Shown: in pieces, positions 26,967-35,703 of the stretch
Layout: each line of letters starts with the position of its first letter
Position numbering within the stretch: position 1 is the first letter of the stretch
Source of the DNA: Pseudonocardia alni
GTDB lineage: Bacteria; Actinomycetota; Actinomycetes; Mycobacteriales; Pseudonocardiaceae
DNA length: 64,000 nucleotides
NCBI RefSeq assembly: GCF_002813375.1
Contig: NZ_PHUJ01000003.1
Location: 3,720,001 to 3,784,000, forward strand
Direction: 5' to 3'
Made by a program: the position numbers and the translations under genes
The notes under the pieces: generated by a model
Seen by the model: only the letters and a program-made list of their open reading frames with translations
Told to the model about the DNA's origin: nothing
Databases searched by the model: none

Positions 26967-27017
26967 TTGTCCACAGTGTGTGCTCTCCTGTGGACAACCG
27001 GCGCCACCTGTGGACAG
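26967..27017. other. Cluster of three DnaA boxes between convergent genes
   Basis: TTGTCCACA at 26967-26975, its inverse TGTGGACAA at 26989-26997, and a one-mismatch box TGTGGACAG at 27009-27017, all within 51 bases. The cluster fills the gap between the DUF2334 and VOC genes, which face each other, so it is not a promoter. Confidence 0.55.
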
Positions 27018-27020
27018 GTG

Positions 27021-27392
27021 TCAGGTCCGCCGCTCGCCGAGCACGCAGAACTCGTTGCCCTCGGGGTCGGCGAGCACCGTCCAGGACACCTCGTCGGCCG
27101 GGGCCCGGTGCTGGCCCACGTTGACCCGGGTGGCGCCCAGCATCAGCAGCCGGGCCACCTCGGAGTCGCGGACGCCGTCCGGCCGCAGGTCGATGTGCAG
27201 GCGGTTCTTGGTCCGCTTCCCCTCCGCGACCGGCACGAAGATCAGCCCGGGGACGACGCCCTCGGCGGGCTGGATCTCGAACTCCGACGCCGAGGCGTTC
27301 ACGACCGTCCAGTCCAGGGCCTCGGCCCACCAGCGGCCCAGCCGGACCGGGTCCCGGGCGTCGACGACGACCTGCTCCCACTGCAGGGGCAT
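27021..27392 (-). CDS. VOC-family (glyoxalase/bleomycin-resistance fold) protein
   Basis: 123 residues from an ATG at 27392 that overlaps the stop of the upstream hydrolase gene by one base. It reads as one module of the vicinal-oxygen-chelate fold: WEQVVVDARDPVRLGRWWAEALDW at the start, a RLHIDLRPDGV strand carrying a likely metal His, GATRVNVG, and the closing WTVLADPEGNEFCVL, where Glu is the second metal ligand. This is the glyoxalase-like DUF (Glyoxalase_6) type. Small and soluble; substrate unknown. Coupling suggests it is co-produced with the metallo-beta-lactamase-fold protein. Confidence 0.88.
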   Translation of the reverse strand: MPLQWEQVVVDARDPVRLGRWWAEALDWTVVNASASEFEIQPAEGVVPGLIFVPVAEGKRTKNRLHIDLRPDGVRDSEVARLLMLGATRVNVGQHRAPADEVSWTVLADPEGNEFCVLGERRT

Positions 27393-28024
27393 CAGACGTC
27401 GACCGCCGTCTCCCGGTCGGGGACCAGGAGCGTCGTGGCGCCGGGCCCCAGGTCGTCGAAGAACCGGTAGTGGAGCGCCGGGTCGGCGAGGGTGCCCTCG
27501 TGGATCGGCACCACCGTCCGCGGTGCGACCGACCGCAGGTAGTCGACGGCCTCGGACACCTTCAGCCAGGGTGCGCCGGTGGGGAGCAGCAGCGTCGCCA
27601 GCTCGTCGACGCCCGGCGGGACGTAGGCGTCGCCGGGGTGGAGCAGCGCGCCGTCGACGACGTAGCCGTTGTTCGCGACCAGCGGGATGTCCGGGTGGAT
27701 CTGCGCGTGGTCCCCGGACCCGACGACGGACACCTCGGCGCCGCCGAGGGCCAGCACGTCGCCGGGGGCGGCGGTGCGGGCGTCGACGCCGTCGAGCTGC
27801 CCGGCGGTCTGGCCGTCGGTGACCAGGGCGGCGTCGGGGTTGGCACGCAGCAGGGTGCGCAGCGCGTCGGCGTCGACGTGGTCGAAGTGCTGATGGGTGA
27901 CCAGGATCGCGTCCAGGCCGTCCAGGGCCTCGAAGCCGGTCGAGAACGCGCCCGGGTCGAACAGGAGCCGGGCCGACCCGGTGTCGATCAGGACGCAGGC
28001 GTGGCCGTAGTGCGTCAGGTGCAT
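27392..28024 (-). CDS. Metallo-beta-lactamase-fold hydrolase (UlaG-like)
   Basis: 210 residues from an ATG at 28024. It opens with MHLTHYGHACVLID and carries the zinc motif THQHFDHVDADA (HxHxDH) near residue 44. Further ligands are in VVGSGDHAQIHP and LLHPGDAYVPPG, and the C-terminal VPIHEG supplies the last His. The short form with an N-terminal THxGHA strand resembles the UlaG/L-ascorbate-6-phosphate-lactonase-like group within the MBL superfamily. No signal peptide. Its partner is the VOC protein whose start overlaps its stop. Substrate unknown. Confidence 0.88.
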   Translation of the reverse strand: MHLTHYGHACVLIDTGSARLLFDPGAFSTGFEALDGLDAILVTHQHFDHVDADALRTLLRANPDAALVTDGQTAGQLDGVDARTAAPGDVLALGGAEVSVVGSGDHAQIHPDIPLVANNGYVVDGALLHPGDAYVPPGVDELATLLLPTGAPWLKVSEAVDYLRSVAPRTVVPIHEGTLADPALHYRFFDDLGPGATTLLVPDRETAVDV

Positions 28025-28065
28025 GGGACCAGCATGCCCGGTCGGGGGGTGGCGGGCGTCCCGGC

Positions 28066-29070
28066 TCAGCCGAGCGCCCGCAGCACGGCCTGCTCCTCGG
28101 CGTCGGTGAGCCCGGCCCGGCGCCCCCGGCCGGCGCCGAGCCCGCGCTCCCACGCCAGCGCGGCGCGGGCGGTGTCGGCGAGTGGGCGAGCCGCCGGACC
28201 GGCGGCGGACGTCGTGGTGACGTCCCGGTCGACCATGCCCCAGAGGGACTCCGGCAGCCACAGCGGCAGCGACCGCGGACCGGCCCAGAACGCCACGTCC
28301 TGCTCGGCCAGCGTCCGCTCCGGGACCCGGACGAGCTCCAGGTCGTCGGCGCCCACGGCGTCGGCGGTCCCGGTGAGCACCCGGTCCAGGGTGGACCGCT
28401 GGCCTGCGCCGTCGTGGGTGCCGGTGGTGCCGTCGGCGGCGCGGGCCACGATCCAGGCGGCGAGGTCGTCCACGTCGACGAGCTGCATCGGCTGGGCGGG
28501 CACGTCCGGGACGACCACCCGGCCGCCGCGGGCGAACCGGTCCGCCCAGTAGCCGTAGTGGTCGGACAGGTCGCCGTGCCCGCACATCAGCCCGCCGCGC
28601 ACCACGTGCGCCCGGTCGCCCGCCCGCTCCCGCACGGCCTGTTCGCTCGCGACCTTCGCGGCGCCGTAGACGCCCGGGTCCCGGTTCGTGAGGTCCTGGT
28701 CGGGCTGGTCGTGCAGCGGTGCCAGGGTCGGCTGCGTCACGGTCCCGCCGCGCAGCGACGGGTCGGCGTAGGCGTTGATCGAGGAGACGAAGGTCCAGTG
28801 CCCGAACCGGCCGTGCAGCGCGTCGAGGGCGTCGCGGACCCACGGCGCGGACATCGTCGCGACGTCCACGACGGCGTCGAACGTGCGCCCGTGCAGCGCC
28901 GCGGCCAGCGCCCCGGGCCGGGACCGGTCCGCCGTCACCGCCTCCGCGCCGTCCGGCGGCGGCCCGGAGACACCACGGGACACGCAGGTCACCGGATGGC
29001 CCGCAGCGAGCGCGGCCGCGGCGACCGCGCGGGAGAGGAAGACCGTGCCACCCAGGACGAGGATCCGCAT
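28066..29070 (-). CDS. NAD-dependent epimerase/dehydratase family protein
   Basis: 334 residues from an ATG at 29070. The N-terminal Rossmann motif is ILVLGGTVFLSRAVA, a GGTxFxG-like variant common in the atypical extended-SDR group found in actinobacteria and plant chloroplast RNA-binding proteins. VVDVATMSAPWV and VSSINAYAD follow; the YGAAKVASEQAV segment holds the Tyr-x-x-x-Lys pair. MQLVDVDDLAAWIV is also typical. Likely a nucleoside-diphosphate-sugar reductase or a non-enzymatic SDR; substrate unknown. Divergent from purS with only a 60-bp gap. Confidence 0.85.
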   Translation of the reverse strand: MRILVLGGTVFLSRAVAAAALAAGHPVTCVSRGVSGPPPDGAEAVTADRSRPGALAAALHGRTFDAVVDVATMSAPWVRDALDALHGRFGHWTFVSSINAYADPSLRGGTVTQPTLAPLHDQPDQDLTNRDPGVYGAAKVASEQAVRERAGDRAHVVRGGLMCGHGDLSDHYGYWADRFARGGRVVVPDVPAQPMQLVDVDDLAAWIVARAADGTTGTHDGAGQRSTLDRVLTGTADAVGADDLELVRVPERTLAEQDVAFWAGPRSLPLWLPESLWGMVDRDVTTTSAAGPAARPLADTARAALAWERGLGAGRGRRAGLTDAEEQAVLRALG

Positions 29071-29118
29071 GGGCCGATGGTGAGGGCACGCACGTCGAGC
29101 CGTCGCCCCTGTTCACCG

Positions 29119-29124
29119 TAGGCT
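29119..29124 (+). promoter_or_regulatory. -10 box of a leaderless purS transcript
   Basis: TAGGCT ends six bases before the GTG of purS, with no ribosome binding site between. The whole promoter has to fit in the 60-bp gap to the divergent epimerase gene. Confidence 0.55.
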
Positions 29125-29130
29125 GACCCC

Positions 29131-29364
29131 GTGGCCAGAGTGGTGGTGGACGTGATGCCCAAGCCCGAGATCCTCGACGTGCAGGGTCAGGCCGTGACCC
29201 GGGCGCTCGACCGGATCGGTGTGTCCGGCGTGAGCGGGGTGCGGCAGGGCAAGCACTTCGAGCTCGAGGTGTCCGACGGCATCGACGACGAGACCCTGCA
29301 CCGGCTCGCCGGCTCGCTGCTGGCGAACCCGGTGATCGAGGACTGGACGGTGACCCGGCTGTGA
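29131..29364 (+). CDS. purS: FGAM synthase subunit PurS
   Basis: 77 residues from a GTG at 29131. It is the small structural subunit that joins PurQ and small-type PurL in the formylglycinamidine synthase complex of Gram-positive bacteria. Visible marks are [21 protein letters not shown], the [14 protein letters not shown] strand and the C-terminal [12 protein letters not shown], which fit PurS throughout. The stop overlaps the purQ start by four bases (GTGA), consistent with subunits made in fixed proportion. Confidence 0.97.
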   Translation: MARVVVDVMPKPEILDVQGQAVTRALDRIGVSGVSGVRQGKHFELEVSDGIDDETLHRLAGSLLANPVIEDWTVTRL

Positions 29365-30035
29365 GCACCCGCGTCGGTGTGATCACCTTCCCGGGCACCC
29401 TGGACGACGTCGACGCCGCCCGCGCGGTCCACCGCGCCGGCGCCGAGGCCGTCCCGCTGTGGCACGGCGACCACGATCTGCAGGGCGTGGACGCCGTCGT
29501 CGTGCCGGGTGGGTTCTCCTACGGCGACTACCTGCGCGCCGGCGCGATCGCGAGCCTGGCGCCGATCATGACCGAGGTCGTGGCGGGCGCCGGGCGCGGT
29601 CTGCCGGTGCTCGGCATCTGCAACGGATTCCAGATCCTCTGCGAGGCGCACCTGCTCCCCGGCGCGCTCGTCGCGAACGCCGGGATGCACTTCCTGTGCC
29701 GCGACCTGGTGCTCACGGTGGAGAACGCCGGCACGGCCTGGACGCGTGACTACGCCGCGGGCGACGAGCTGTTGATCCCGCTCAAGTCGCAGGAGGGCCG
29801 CTACGTCGCCGACGCCGCGACCCTCGACGAGCTCGAGGGCGAGGGCCGCGTGGTGTTCCGCTACCGCGACCCGGCCCCGAACGGCTCGACCCGCGGCATC
29901 GCCGGTGTGACCAACGCGGCCGGGAACGTCGTCGGTCTCATGCCGCACCCCGAGCACGCGACCAGTGCGCTGACCGGCCCGTCGGCCGACGGGCTCGGCC
30001 TGTTCACCTCGGTGCTGGCCCGCGTCACCGCCTGA
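29361..30035 (+). CDS. purQ: FGAM synthase, glutaminase subunit PurQ
   Basis: 224 residues from a GTG at 29361, coupled to purS. It is a class I glutamine amidotransferase that supplies ammonia to PurL. The nucleophile Cys87 lies in [10 protein letters not shown]. The other triad members are in GLMPHPEHA near the C-terminus, and the oxyanion-strand motif [18 protein letters not shown] is typical. Length matches the separate PurQ of three-part systems. A very strong hairpin follows, before purL. Confidence 0.97.
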   Translation: MSTRVGVITFPGTLDDVDAARAVHRAGAEAVPLWHGDHDLQGVDAVVVPGGFSYGDYLRAGAIASLAPIMTEVVAGAGRGLPVLGICNGFQILCEAHLLPGALVANAGMHFLCRDLVLTVENAGTAWTRDYAAGDELLIPLKSQEGRYVADAATLDELEGEGRVVFRYRDPAPNGSTRGIAGVTNAAGNVVGLMPHPEHATSALTGPSADGLGLFTSVLARVTA

Positions 30036-30051
30036 CCCGCGCACGACGTCC

Positions 30052-30089
30052 GGCCCGGCCGGCGGTCCCCGTGGACCGCCGGCCGGGCC
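30052..30089 (+). terminator. Perfect 17-bp hairpin between purQ and purL
   Basis: GGCCCGGCCGGCGGTCC (30052-30068) pairs without a mismatch with GGACCGCCGGCCGGGCC (30073-30089) around a CCGT loop, followed by the T-containing GTCGTCGTCCT. It starts 16 bases after the purQ stop. It probably ends or weakens transcription from purSQ, and purL has its own promoter downstream. Confidence 0.85.
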
Positions 30090-30177
30090 GTCGTCGTCCT
30101 CGGTCCGTGACCTGCTGTGGGGAACCCCGCCTGTGGGCCCCGGCACCGTGCGGGGACGCGGGCGGGGGAGCCCCGTC

Positions 30178-30183
30178 TACCCT
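30178..30183 (+). promoter_or_regulatory. -10 box of a leaderless purL transcript
   Basis: TACCCT ends six bases before the purL GTG; no ribosome binding site lies between. Together with the hairpin at 30052-30089 it suggests that purL is transcribed separately from purSQ. Confidence 0.5.
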
Positions 30184-30189
30184 GGTCCC

Positions 30190-32496
30190 GTGACGCAGTC
30201 CCAGGTGCCGGTCGATTCCGTCAAGCACGCCGAGGCCACTCCGGAGCAGCCGCAGCCCTTCCGGGAGCTGGGGCTCAAGGACGACGAGTACGTCCGGATC
30301 CGGGAGATCCTCGGCCGCCGGCCCACCGACGCCGAGCTGGCGATGTACTCGGTGATGTGGAGCGAGCACTGCTCCTACAAGTCCTCCAAGGTCCACCTGC
30401 GCTACTTCGGTGAGACCACCACCGAGCAGATGCGCTCGACGATGCTCGCCGGGATCGGCGAGAACGCGGGCGTCGTGTCCGTCGGCGACGGCTGGGCGGT
30501 CACCTTCAAGGTCGAGTCGCACAACCACCCGTCCTACGTCGAGCCCTACCAGGGGGCGGCGACCGGTGTCGGCGGCATCGTCCGCGACATCATGGCCATG
30601 GGCGCGCGCCCGATCGCCGTCGGCGACCCGCTGCGGTTCGGTCCGCTCGAGGCCGACGACACCGGGCGGGTGCTGCCCGGCATCGTCGCCGGCGTCGGCG
30701 GCTACGGGAACTGCCTCGGCCTGCCGAACGTCGCGGGCGAGGTCGTCTTCGACCCGTCCTACGCGGGGAACCCGCTGGTCAACGCCCTGTGCGTGGGGGC
30801 GCTGAAGACCGAGGACCTGCACCTCGCGTTCGCCTCCGGCACCGGCAACAAGATCATCCTGTTCGGTGCGACGACCGGCCTCGACGGCATCGGCGGCGTG
30901 TCCGTGCTGGCGTCGGAGACCTTCGACTCCGCCGGCGGCGGCACCGGTCGGAAGAAGCTCCCGAGCGTCCAGGTCGGCGACCCGTTCACCGAGAAGGTCC
31001 TCATCGAGTGCTGCCTGGAGCTGTTCGCGGCCGGGCTCGTCGTCGGCATCCAGGACCTCGGCGGCGCCGGGCTGTCCTGCGCGACCTCCGAGCTCGCCTC
31101 CGCCGGTGACGGCGGCATGCACGTCGACCTCGACGCCGTCCCGCTGCGCGCCACCGGCATGACCGCCGCCGAGATCCTCTCCTCGGAGTCCCAGGAGCGG
31201 ATGTGCGCGGTCGTCACCCCGGAGAACGTCGAGGCCTTCCTCGCCGTCTGCCGCAAGTGGGACACCATCGCCACCGTGATCGGCGAGGTCACCGACGGCG
31301 ACCGCCTGGTGATCACCTCCCAGGGCGAGACCGTCGTCGACGTGCCGCCGCGCACGGTCGCCCACGAGGGCCCGGTCTACACCCGCCCGGTCGCCCGCGA
31401 CGACGCGAAGCAGGACGCGCTGAACGCGGACTCGCCGGAGATGCTGCCCCGCCCGGAGACCCCGTCCGAGCTGCGTGCGGAGATCCTGCGGATGGCCGCC
31501 GCCCCGAACCTCGCGTCCCGCTCGTGGGTCACCGACCAGTACGACCGCTACGTGCGCGGCAACACCGTCGCCGCGCACGGCGCCGACTCCGGGGTCGTGC
31601 AGGTCGACGAGTCCACCGGCCGCGGCATCGCCGTCGCCACCGACTGCAACGCCCGCTTCGTGGCGCTCGACCCGTACGTCGGCGCGCAGCTCGCGCTGGC
31701 CGAGGCCTACCGCAACGTCGCGACCTCCGGCGCCGTGCCGCTCGCCGTCACCGACTGCCTGAACTTCGGCTCTCCGGAGGACCCGCACGTCATGTGGCAG
31801 TTCGAGCAGGCCGTGCGCGGTCTCGCCGACGGCTGCGCGGTGCTGGGCACCCCGGTCACCGGCGGCAACGTCAGCTTCTACAACCAGACCGGCACGACGG
31901 CGATCCTGCCGACCCCGGTGGTCGGCGTGCTCGGCGTGATCGACGACGTCACCACCGCGGTCCGGTCCGGGTTCGCCGGCGCCGACGGCGACACGGTCGT
32001 CCTGCTCGGCACCACCGCCGCCGAGTTCGGCGGGTCGGAGTGGGCGCACGAGGTGCACGGGCACCTCGGCGGACGGCCGCCCGCCGTCGACCTGGAGCAC
32101 GAGCGGCGCCTCGCGCAGCTCCTCGCCGCCGCGGCCGCGGACCGGGCGCTGACCGGCAGCCACGACCTGTCCGACGGCGGCCTCGCCCAGGGACTGGTCG
32201 AGGCCGCGCTCGCCGGGGGCCGGGGCGCCCGCGTCGACCTGGCCGGGGTGCACGAGGACTCGTTCACCGCGCTGTTCGCCGAGTCCGCCGGACGGGTGCT
32301 GGTCACCGTGCCCGCCGACGACGCCGAGGCGTTCCTGGCCCGCGCGGCCGAGGCCGGTGTCCCGGCGCTGCGGCTCGGCGAGACCGGCGGCGACGTCCTC
32401 GACCTGGGCGACGCCCTCGGCACGCTGGCGCTCGACGAGCTGCGCGCCGCCTGGGAGGGCACGCTCCCGGCGCGGTTCGGCGCCGTCTCGGTCTGA
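30190..32496 (+). CDS. purL: FGAM synthase, large subunit PurL (small type)
   Basis: 768 residues from a GTG at 30190; this length marks the small-type PurL that needs PurS and PurQ, both encoded just upstream. It forms formylglycinamidine ribotide from FGAR, ATP and ammonia. Signatures include [36 protein letters not shown] with the metal and nucleotide site, [31 protein letters not shown], and [13 protein letters not shown] in the second half-repeat. The start is right behind a -10 box. Overlaps the next gene by one base (TGATG). Confidence 0.97.
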   Translation: MTQSQVPVDSVKHAEATPEQPQPFRELGLKDDEYVRIREILGRRPTDAELAMYSVMWSEHCSYKSSKVHLRYFGETTTEQMRSTMLAGIGENAGVVSVGDGWAVTFKVESHNHPSYVEPYQGAATGVGGIVRDIMAMGARPIAVGDPLRFGPLEADDTGRVLPGIVAGVGGYGNCLGLPNVAGEVVFDPSYAGNPLVNALCVGALKTEDLHLAFASGTGNKIILFGATTGLDGIGGVSVLASETFDSAGGGTGRKKLPSVQVGDPFTEKVLIECCLELFAAGLVVGIQDLGGAGLSCATSELASAGDGGMHVDLDAVPLRATGMTAAEILSSESQERMCAVVTPENVEAFLAVCRKWDTIATVIGEVTDGDRLVITSQGETVVDVPPRTVAHEGPVYTRPVARDDAKQDALNADSPEMLPRPETPSELRAEILRMAAAPNLASRSWVTDQYDRYVRGNTVAAHGADSGVVQVDESTGRGIAVATDCNARFVALDPYVGAQLALAEAYRNVATSGAVPLAVTDCLNFGSPEDPHVMWQFEQAVRGLADGCAVLGTPVTGGNVSFYNQTGTTAILPTPVVGVLGVIDDVTTAVRSGFAGADGDTVVLLGTTAAEFGGSEWAHEVHGHLGGRPPAVDLEHERRLAQLLAAAAADRALTGSHDLSDGGLAQGLVEAALAGGRGARVDLAGVHEDSFTALFAESAGRVLVTVPADDAEAFLARAAEAGVPALRLGETGGDVLDLGDALGTLALDELRAAWEGTLPARFGAVSV

Positions 32497-32834
32497 TGTC
32501 CGACGTCCTCCTGGACTGGGTCGACGACGGGGTCGAGCCGGACCGGGCGACACGGAAGTCGGCGGTGAAGGCGTCGCTCGACGAGCTGGCCCGGCGCGCG
32601 CCGGGCCGCAGCGTCGAGGTACGGGTCCCGCCGTTCGGTGCGGTGCAGTGCGTCGAGGGGCCGCGGCACACCCGCGGCACCCCGCCGAACGTCGTCGAGG
32701 CCGACCCGCGGACCTGGATCGCGCTCGCCGTCGGCCGCCTGAGCTGGGACGACGCGCTCGCCGCCGGGCGGGTGTCGGCGTCCGGGTCGCGGGCCGGCGA
32801 GATCGCCGCGTTCCTGCCGCTCCGCACGCCGTGA
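32496..32834 (+). CDS. Sterol-carrier-family (SCP2-like) small protein
   Basis: 112 residues from an ATG at 32496 sharing a base with the purL stop, so translation is coupled. The sequence (VRVPPFGAVQCVEGPRHTRGTPPNVVEADPRTWIALAVGRLSWDDALAAGRVSASG, shown in pieces by its PNVVE and WIALA/W core) matches the actinobacterial sterol carrier family protein that regularly sits between purL and purF (Rv0807 position in M. tuberculosis, from memory). The C-terminal DPxTWxxLxxG-like stretch is the SCP2-type lipid-binding strand. A purine role has not been shown as far as I know; linkage is the only hint. Confidence 0.8.
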   Translation: MSDVLLDWVDDGVEPDRATRKSAVKASLDELARRAPGRSVEVRVPPFGAVQCVEGPRHTRGTPPNVVEADPRTWIALAVGRLSWDDALAAGRVSASGSRAGEIAAFLPLRTP

Positions 32835-32953
32835 CCGGACGGGTGCGGTGTGCGACTCCGACGTGACCCCTGTCCCCGTACCTGGGGAGACGTGATCTCG
32901 GGGCGTACAGTCGTCCCCTGGTCCCGGTACGCCGCCAGCCGAGGAGCGCCGCG

Positions 32954-34540
32954 TTGAGTTCCGTCCGGAACGAGCACGTCAGCCCTGAACGAACCCTCTC
33001 CCTCACCCCCGTCGCACCCCCCGCCGCCGAGCCCGACGAGCAAGGACCCCGCGAGGAGTGCGGTGTGTTCGGCGTCTGGGCCCCCGGCGAGGACGTCGCG
33101 AAGATGACCTACTACGGCCTCTACGCGCTGCAGCACCGCGGCCAGGAGGCCGCCGGCATCGCCGTGTCCGACGGCCGCCGCACCGTGGTGTTCAAGGACC
33201 TCGGCCTGGTCAGCCAGGTGTTCGACGAGCAGACGCTGTCCTCGCTGCGCGGGCACCTCGCCGTCGGCCACTGCCGCTACTCGACGACCGGTGCGACGAC
33301 CTGGGAGAACGCCCAGCCGACGTTCCGCACCACGGCCGCGGGCTCCGGCCTGGCGCTGGGTCACAACGGCAACCTGGTGAACACCGCCGAGCTGCGCGAG
33401 GACGTCGCGAAGCTGGAGAACCGCAAGCGGTCCGGGTTGCGCGCGACCACCGACTCCGACCTGCTCACCGAGCTGCTGGCCGCGGGCGCCGCGGACCTCG
33501 GCGTCTACGAGGCCGCGATGCGGCTGCTGCCGCGGCTGCGCGGCGCGTTCTCGCTGACCTTCGCCGACGAGAGCACCCTCTACGCCGCCCGCGACCCCCA
33601 GGGCGTCCGCCCGCTGGTCCTGGGCCGCCTGGAGCGCGGCTGGGTCGTCGCGTCGGAGACGGCGGCGCTGGACATCGTCGGCGCCTCGTTCGTCCGCGAG
33701 GTCGAGCCGGGCGAGCTCATCGCGATCGACGCCGACGGCATCCGCAGCCAGCGCTTCGCCGCCCCGGAGCCGAAGGGCTGCGTGTTCGAGTACGTCTACC
33801 TGGCGCGACCGGACACCACCATCGCCGGCCGTTCGGTCTACGACACCCGGGTGGAGATCGGCCGCCGGCTCGCCGAGGAGCACCCGGTCGAGGCCGACCT
33901 GGTCATCCCGGTCCCGGAGTCCGGCACCCCGGCCGCCATCGGCTACGCCCAGGGCTCCGGCATCCCCTACGGCCAGGGCCTGGTGAAGAACGCCTACGTC
34001 GGGCGCACCTTCATCCAGCCCAGCCAGACCATCCGCCAGCTCGGCATCCGGCTGAAGCTGAACCCGCTGCGCAACGTCATCCGCGGCAAGCGGCTGGTCG
34101 TCGTCGACGACTCGATCGTCCGCGGCAACACCCAGCGCGCACTGGTGCGGATGCTGCGCGAGGCCGGCGCCCTCGAGGTGCACGTGCGGATCGCCTCGCC
34201 GCCCGTGCGCTGGCCCTGCTTCTACGGCATCGACTTCGCCAGCCGGGCCGAGCTGATCGCCAACGGCGCCGACACCGAGGGCGTCCGACGCTCGATCGGC
34301 TCGGACAGCCTCGGCTACGTCTCGGTCGAGCAGATGGTCGCCGCCTCCGAGCAGCCGCGCTCGCGGCTGTGCTGCGCCTGCTTCGACGGGGACTACCCGA
34401 TCCCGCTGCCGGAGGAGGCCCAGCTCGGCAAGCACCTGCTCGAGGACGTCCCGGAGCCGGCGGCGTCCGGCGCCGCCTCTGGCGATCCCGGCCCGCTGTC
34501 CGTCGGATACGGTGCCGGAGAGGCACTGACCCGCCCGTAG
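32954..34540 (+). CDS. purF: Amidophosphoribosyltransferase
   Basis: 528 residues from a TTG at 32954, chosen because a GAGGAGC ribosome site precedes it and no ATG or GTG fits. First committed purine step, making phosphoribosylamine from PRPP and glutamine. Cys36 in EECGVFGVW should become the N-terminal nucleophile after removal of a 35-residue propeptide, as in Bacillus PurF. Later signatures: YYGLYALQHRGQE, GHCRYSTTG, and the PRPP loop VVVDDSIVRGNTQRALV near residue 380. Cys residues late in the chain (RLCCACFDG) fit the iron-sulfur type. Feedback by nucleotides is typical. Confidence 0.97.
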   Translation: MSSVRNEHVSPERTLSLTPVAPPAAEPDEQGPREECGVFGVWAPGEDVAKMTYYGLYALQHRGQEAAGIAVSDGRRTVVFKDLGLVSQVFDEQTLSSLRGHLAVGHCRYSTTGATTWENAQPTFRTTAAGSGLALGHNGNLVNTAELREDVAKLENRKRSGLRATTDSDLLTELLAAGAADLGVYEAAMRLLPRLRGAFSLTFADESTLYAARDPQGVRPLVLGRLERGWVVASETAALDIVGASFVREVEPGELIAIDADGIRSQRFAAPEPKGCVFEYVYLARPDTTIAGRSVYDTRVEIGRRLAEEHPVEADLVIPVPESGTPAAIGYAQGSGIPYGQGLVKNAYVGRTFIQPSQTIRQLGIRLKLNPLRNVIRGKRLVVVDDSIVRGNTQRALVRMLREAGALEVHVRIASPPVRWPCFYGIDFASRAELIANGADTEGVRRSIGSDSLGYVSVEQMVAASEQPRSRLCCACFDGDYPIPLPEEAQLGKHLLEDVPEPAASGAASGDPGPLSVGYGAGEALTRP

Positions 34541-34583
34541 CAGCACCCGATCACGACCCCGTCCCGACCTGGAGAGACCTCGC

Positions 34584-35681
34584 ATGCCCTCGACCGAGCC
34601 CGGCCCCGCCAGCTACGCCTCCGCGGGGGTGGACATCGACGCGGGGGAGCAGGCGGTCGAGCGTTTCCGTCCGTTCGCCGAGAAGGCCACCCGGCCCGAG
34701 GTGCGCGGCGGCATCGGCGGCTTCGCCGGCCTGTTCGCGGCGAAGTTCGGCAAGTACTCCGAGCCGGTCCTGGCCGCCTCCACCGACGGCGTCGGGACCA
34801 AGGTCGCGATCGCGCAGGCGATGGACAAGCACGACACCATCGGCCAGGACCTCGTCGCGATGGTCGTCGACGACCTGGTCGTCTGCGGGGCGGAGCCGCT
34901 GTTCCTGCAGGACTACATCGCCATCGGCAAGATCGTCCCCGACCAGGTCGCGACGATCGTCCGCGGCATCGCCGAGGGCTGCCAGACCGCGGGCTGCGCG
35001 CTGCTCGGCGGCGAGACCGCCGAGCACCCCGGGCTGATGGAGGAGGGCGCCTACGACCTCTCCGCCACCGGTGTCGGTGTCGTCGACGCCGAGAAGATGC
35101 TGCGGCCCGAGCGCGTCCGCCCCGGCGACGTGCTGGTCGCGCTCGGCTCCTCCGGGCTGCACTCCAACGGTTACTCCCTGGCCCGCCACGTGCTGCTCGA
35201 CATCGCCCGGCTGCCGCTGGCCGGTGAGCTGGAGGAGTTCGACCACTCCCTCGGCGAGGAGCTGCTCGTCCCGACCCGGATCTACGCCAAGGACTGCCTG
35301 GCGATCACCGCCGAGACCGGCGTGCGGACGTTCTCCCACATCACCGGCGGCGGGCTGGCCCGCAACCTGGAGCGGGTGCTGCCCGAGGGCCTCGCAGCCA
35401 CCGTGGAGCGCGGCTCCTGGACCCCGGCCCCGATCTTCAAGCTGATCCAGTCCCGCGGCCGGGTCGAGCGCGCGGAGATGGAGAAGACGTTCAACATGGG
35501 CGTCGGGATGGTCGCGGTGCTGCCGCCCGAGGACGTCGACCGCGCCCTCGCCGTCCTCACCGCCCGGCACGTGTCCGCCTGGATCCTGGGTGAGGTCGGC
35601 CGGATCGGCGACGTCGACGGTGCCGGTTCCGGCGAGCTCGGCGCCCGGGTGCAGCTGCGGGGGGAGCACCCCCGCTTCTGA
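34584..35681 (+). CDS. purM: Phosphoribosylformylglycinamidine cyclo-ligase (AIR synthetase)
   Basis: 365 residues from an ATG at 34584, 43 bases after purF, with GGAGAG in front. It closes the imidazole ring of AIR. PurM/ThiL-superfamily marks are YASAGVDIDAGEQAVERF, GFAGLFAAKFG, the phosphate-binding STDGVGTKVAIAQ, MVVDDLVVCGAEPLFLQDYI, ALLGGETAEHPG, GSSGLHSNGYSLAR, and HITGGGLARNL. Two purine steps (purF, purM) therefore share a transcript. The gene ends 22 bases before a converging Nudix gene. Confidence 0.97.
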   Translation: MPSTEPGPASYASAGVDIDAGEQAVERFRPFAEKATRPEVRGGIGGFAGLFAAKFGKYSEPVLAASTDGVGTKVAIAQAMDKHDTIGQDLVAMVVDDLVVCGAEPLFLQDYIAIGKIVPDQVATIVRGIAEGCQTAGCALLGGETAEHPGLMEEGAYDLSATGVGVVDAEKMLRPERVRPGDVLVALGSSGLHSNGYSLARHVLLDIARLPLAGELEEFDHSLGEELLVPTRIYAKDCLAITAETGVRTFSHITGGGLARNLERVLPEGLAATVERGSWTPAPIFKLIQSRGRVERAEMEKTFNMGVGMVAVLPPEDVDRALAVLTARHVSAWILGEVGRIGDVDGAGSGELGARVQLRGEHPRF

Positions 35682-35703
35682 GGCGGTCCCGCGCCGTCTG
35701 CTC

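Noticed and set aside
29071..29130. Purine riboswitch upstream of purS
   Set aside because: The gap is 60 bases and the transcript appears leaderless, leaving no room for an aptamer.
30025..33006. Long open frame antisense to purL (about 990 codons)
   Set aside because: Same GC artefact; composition is Arg/Gly/Val filler without motifs, and purL on the other strand is certain.
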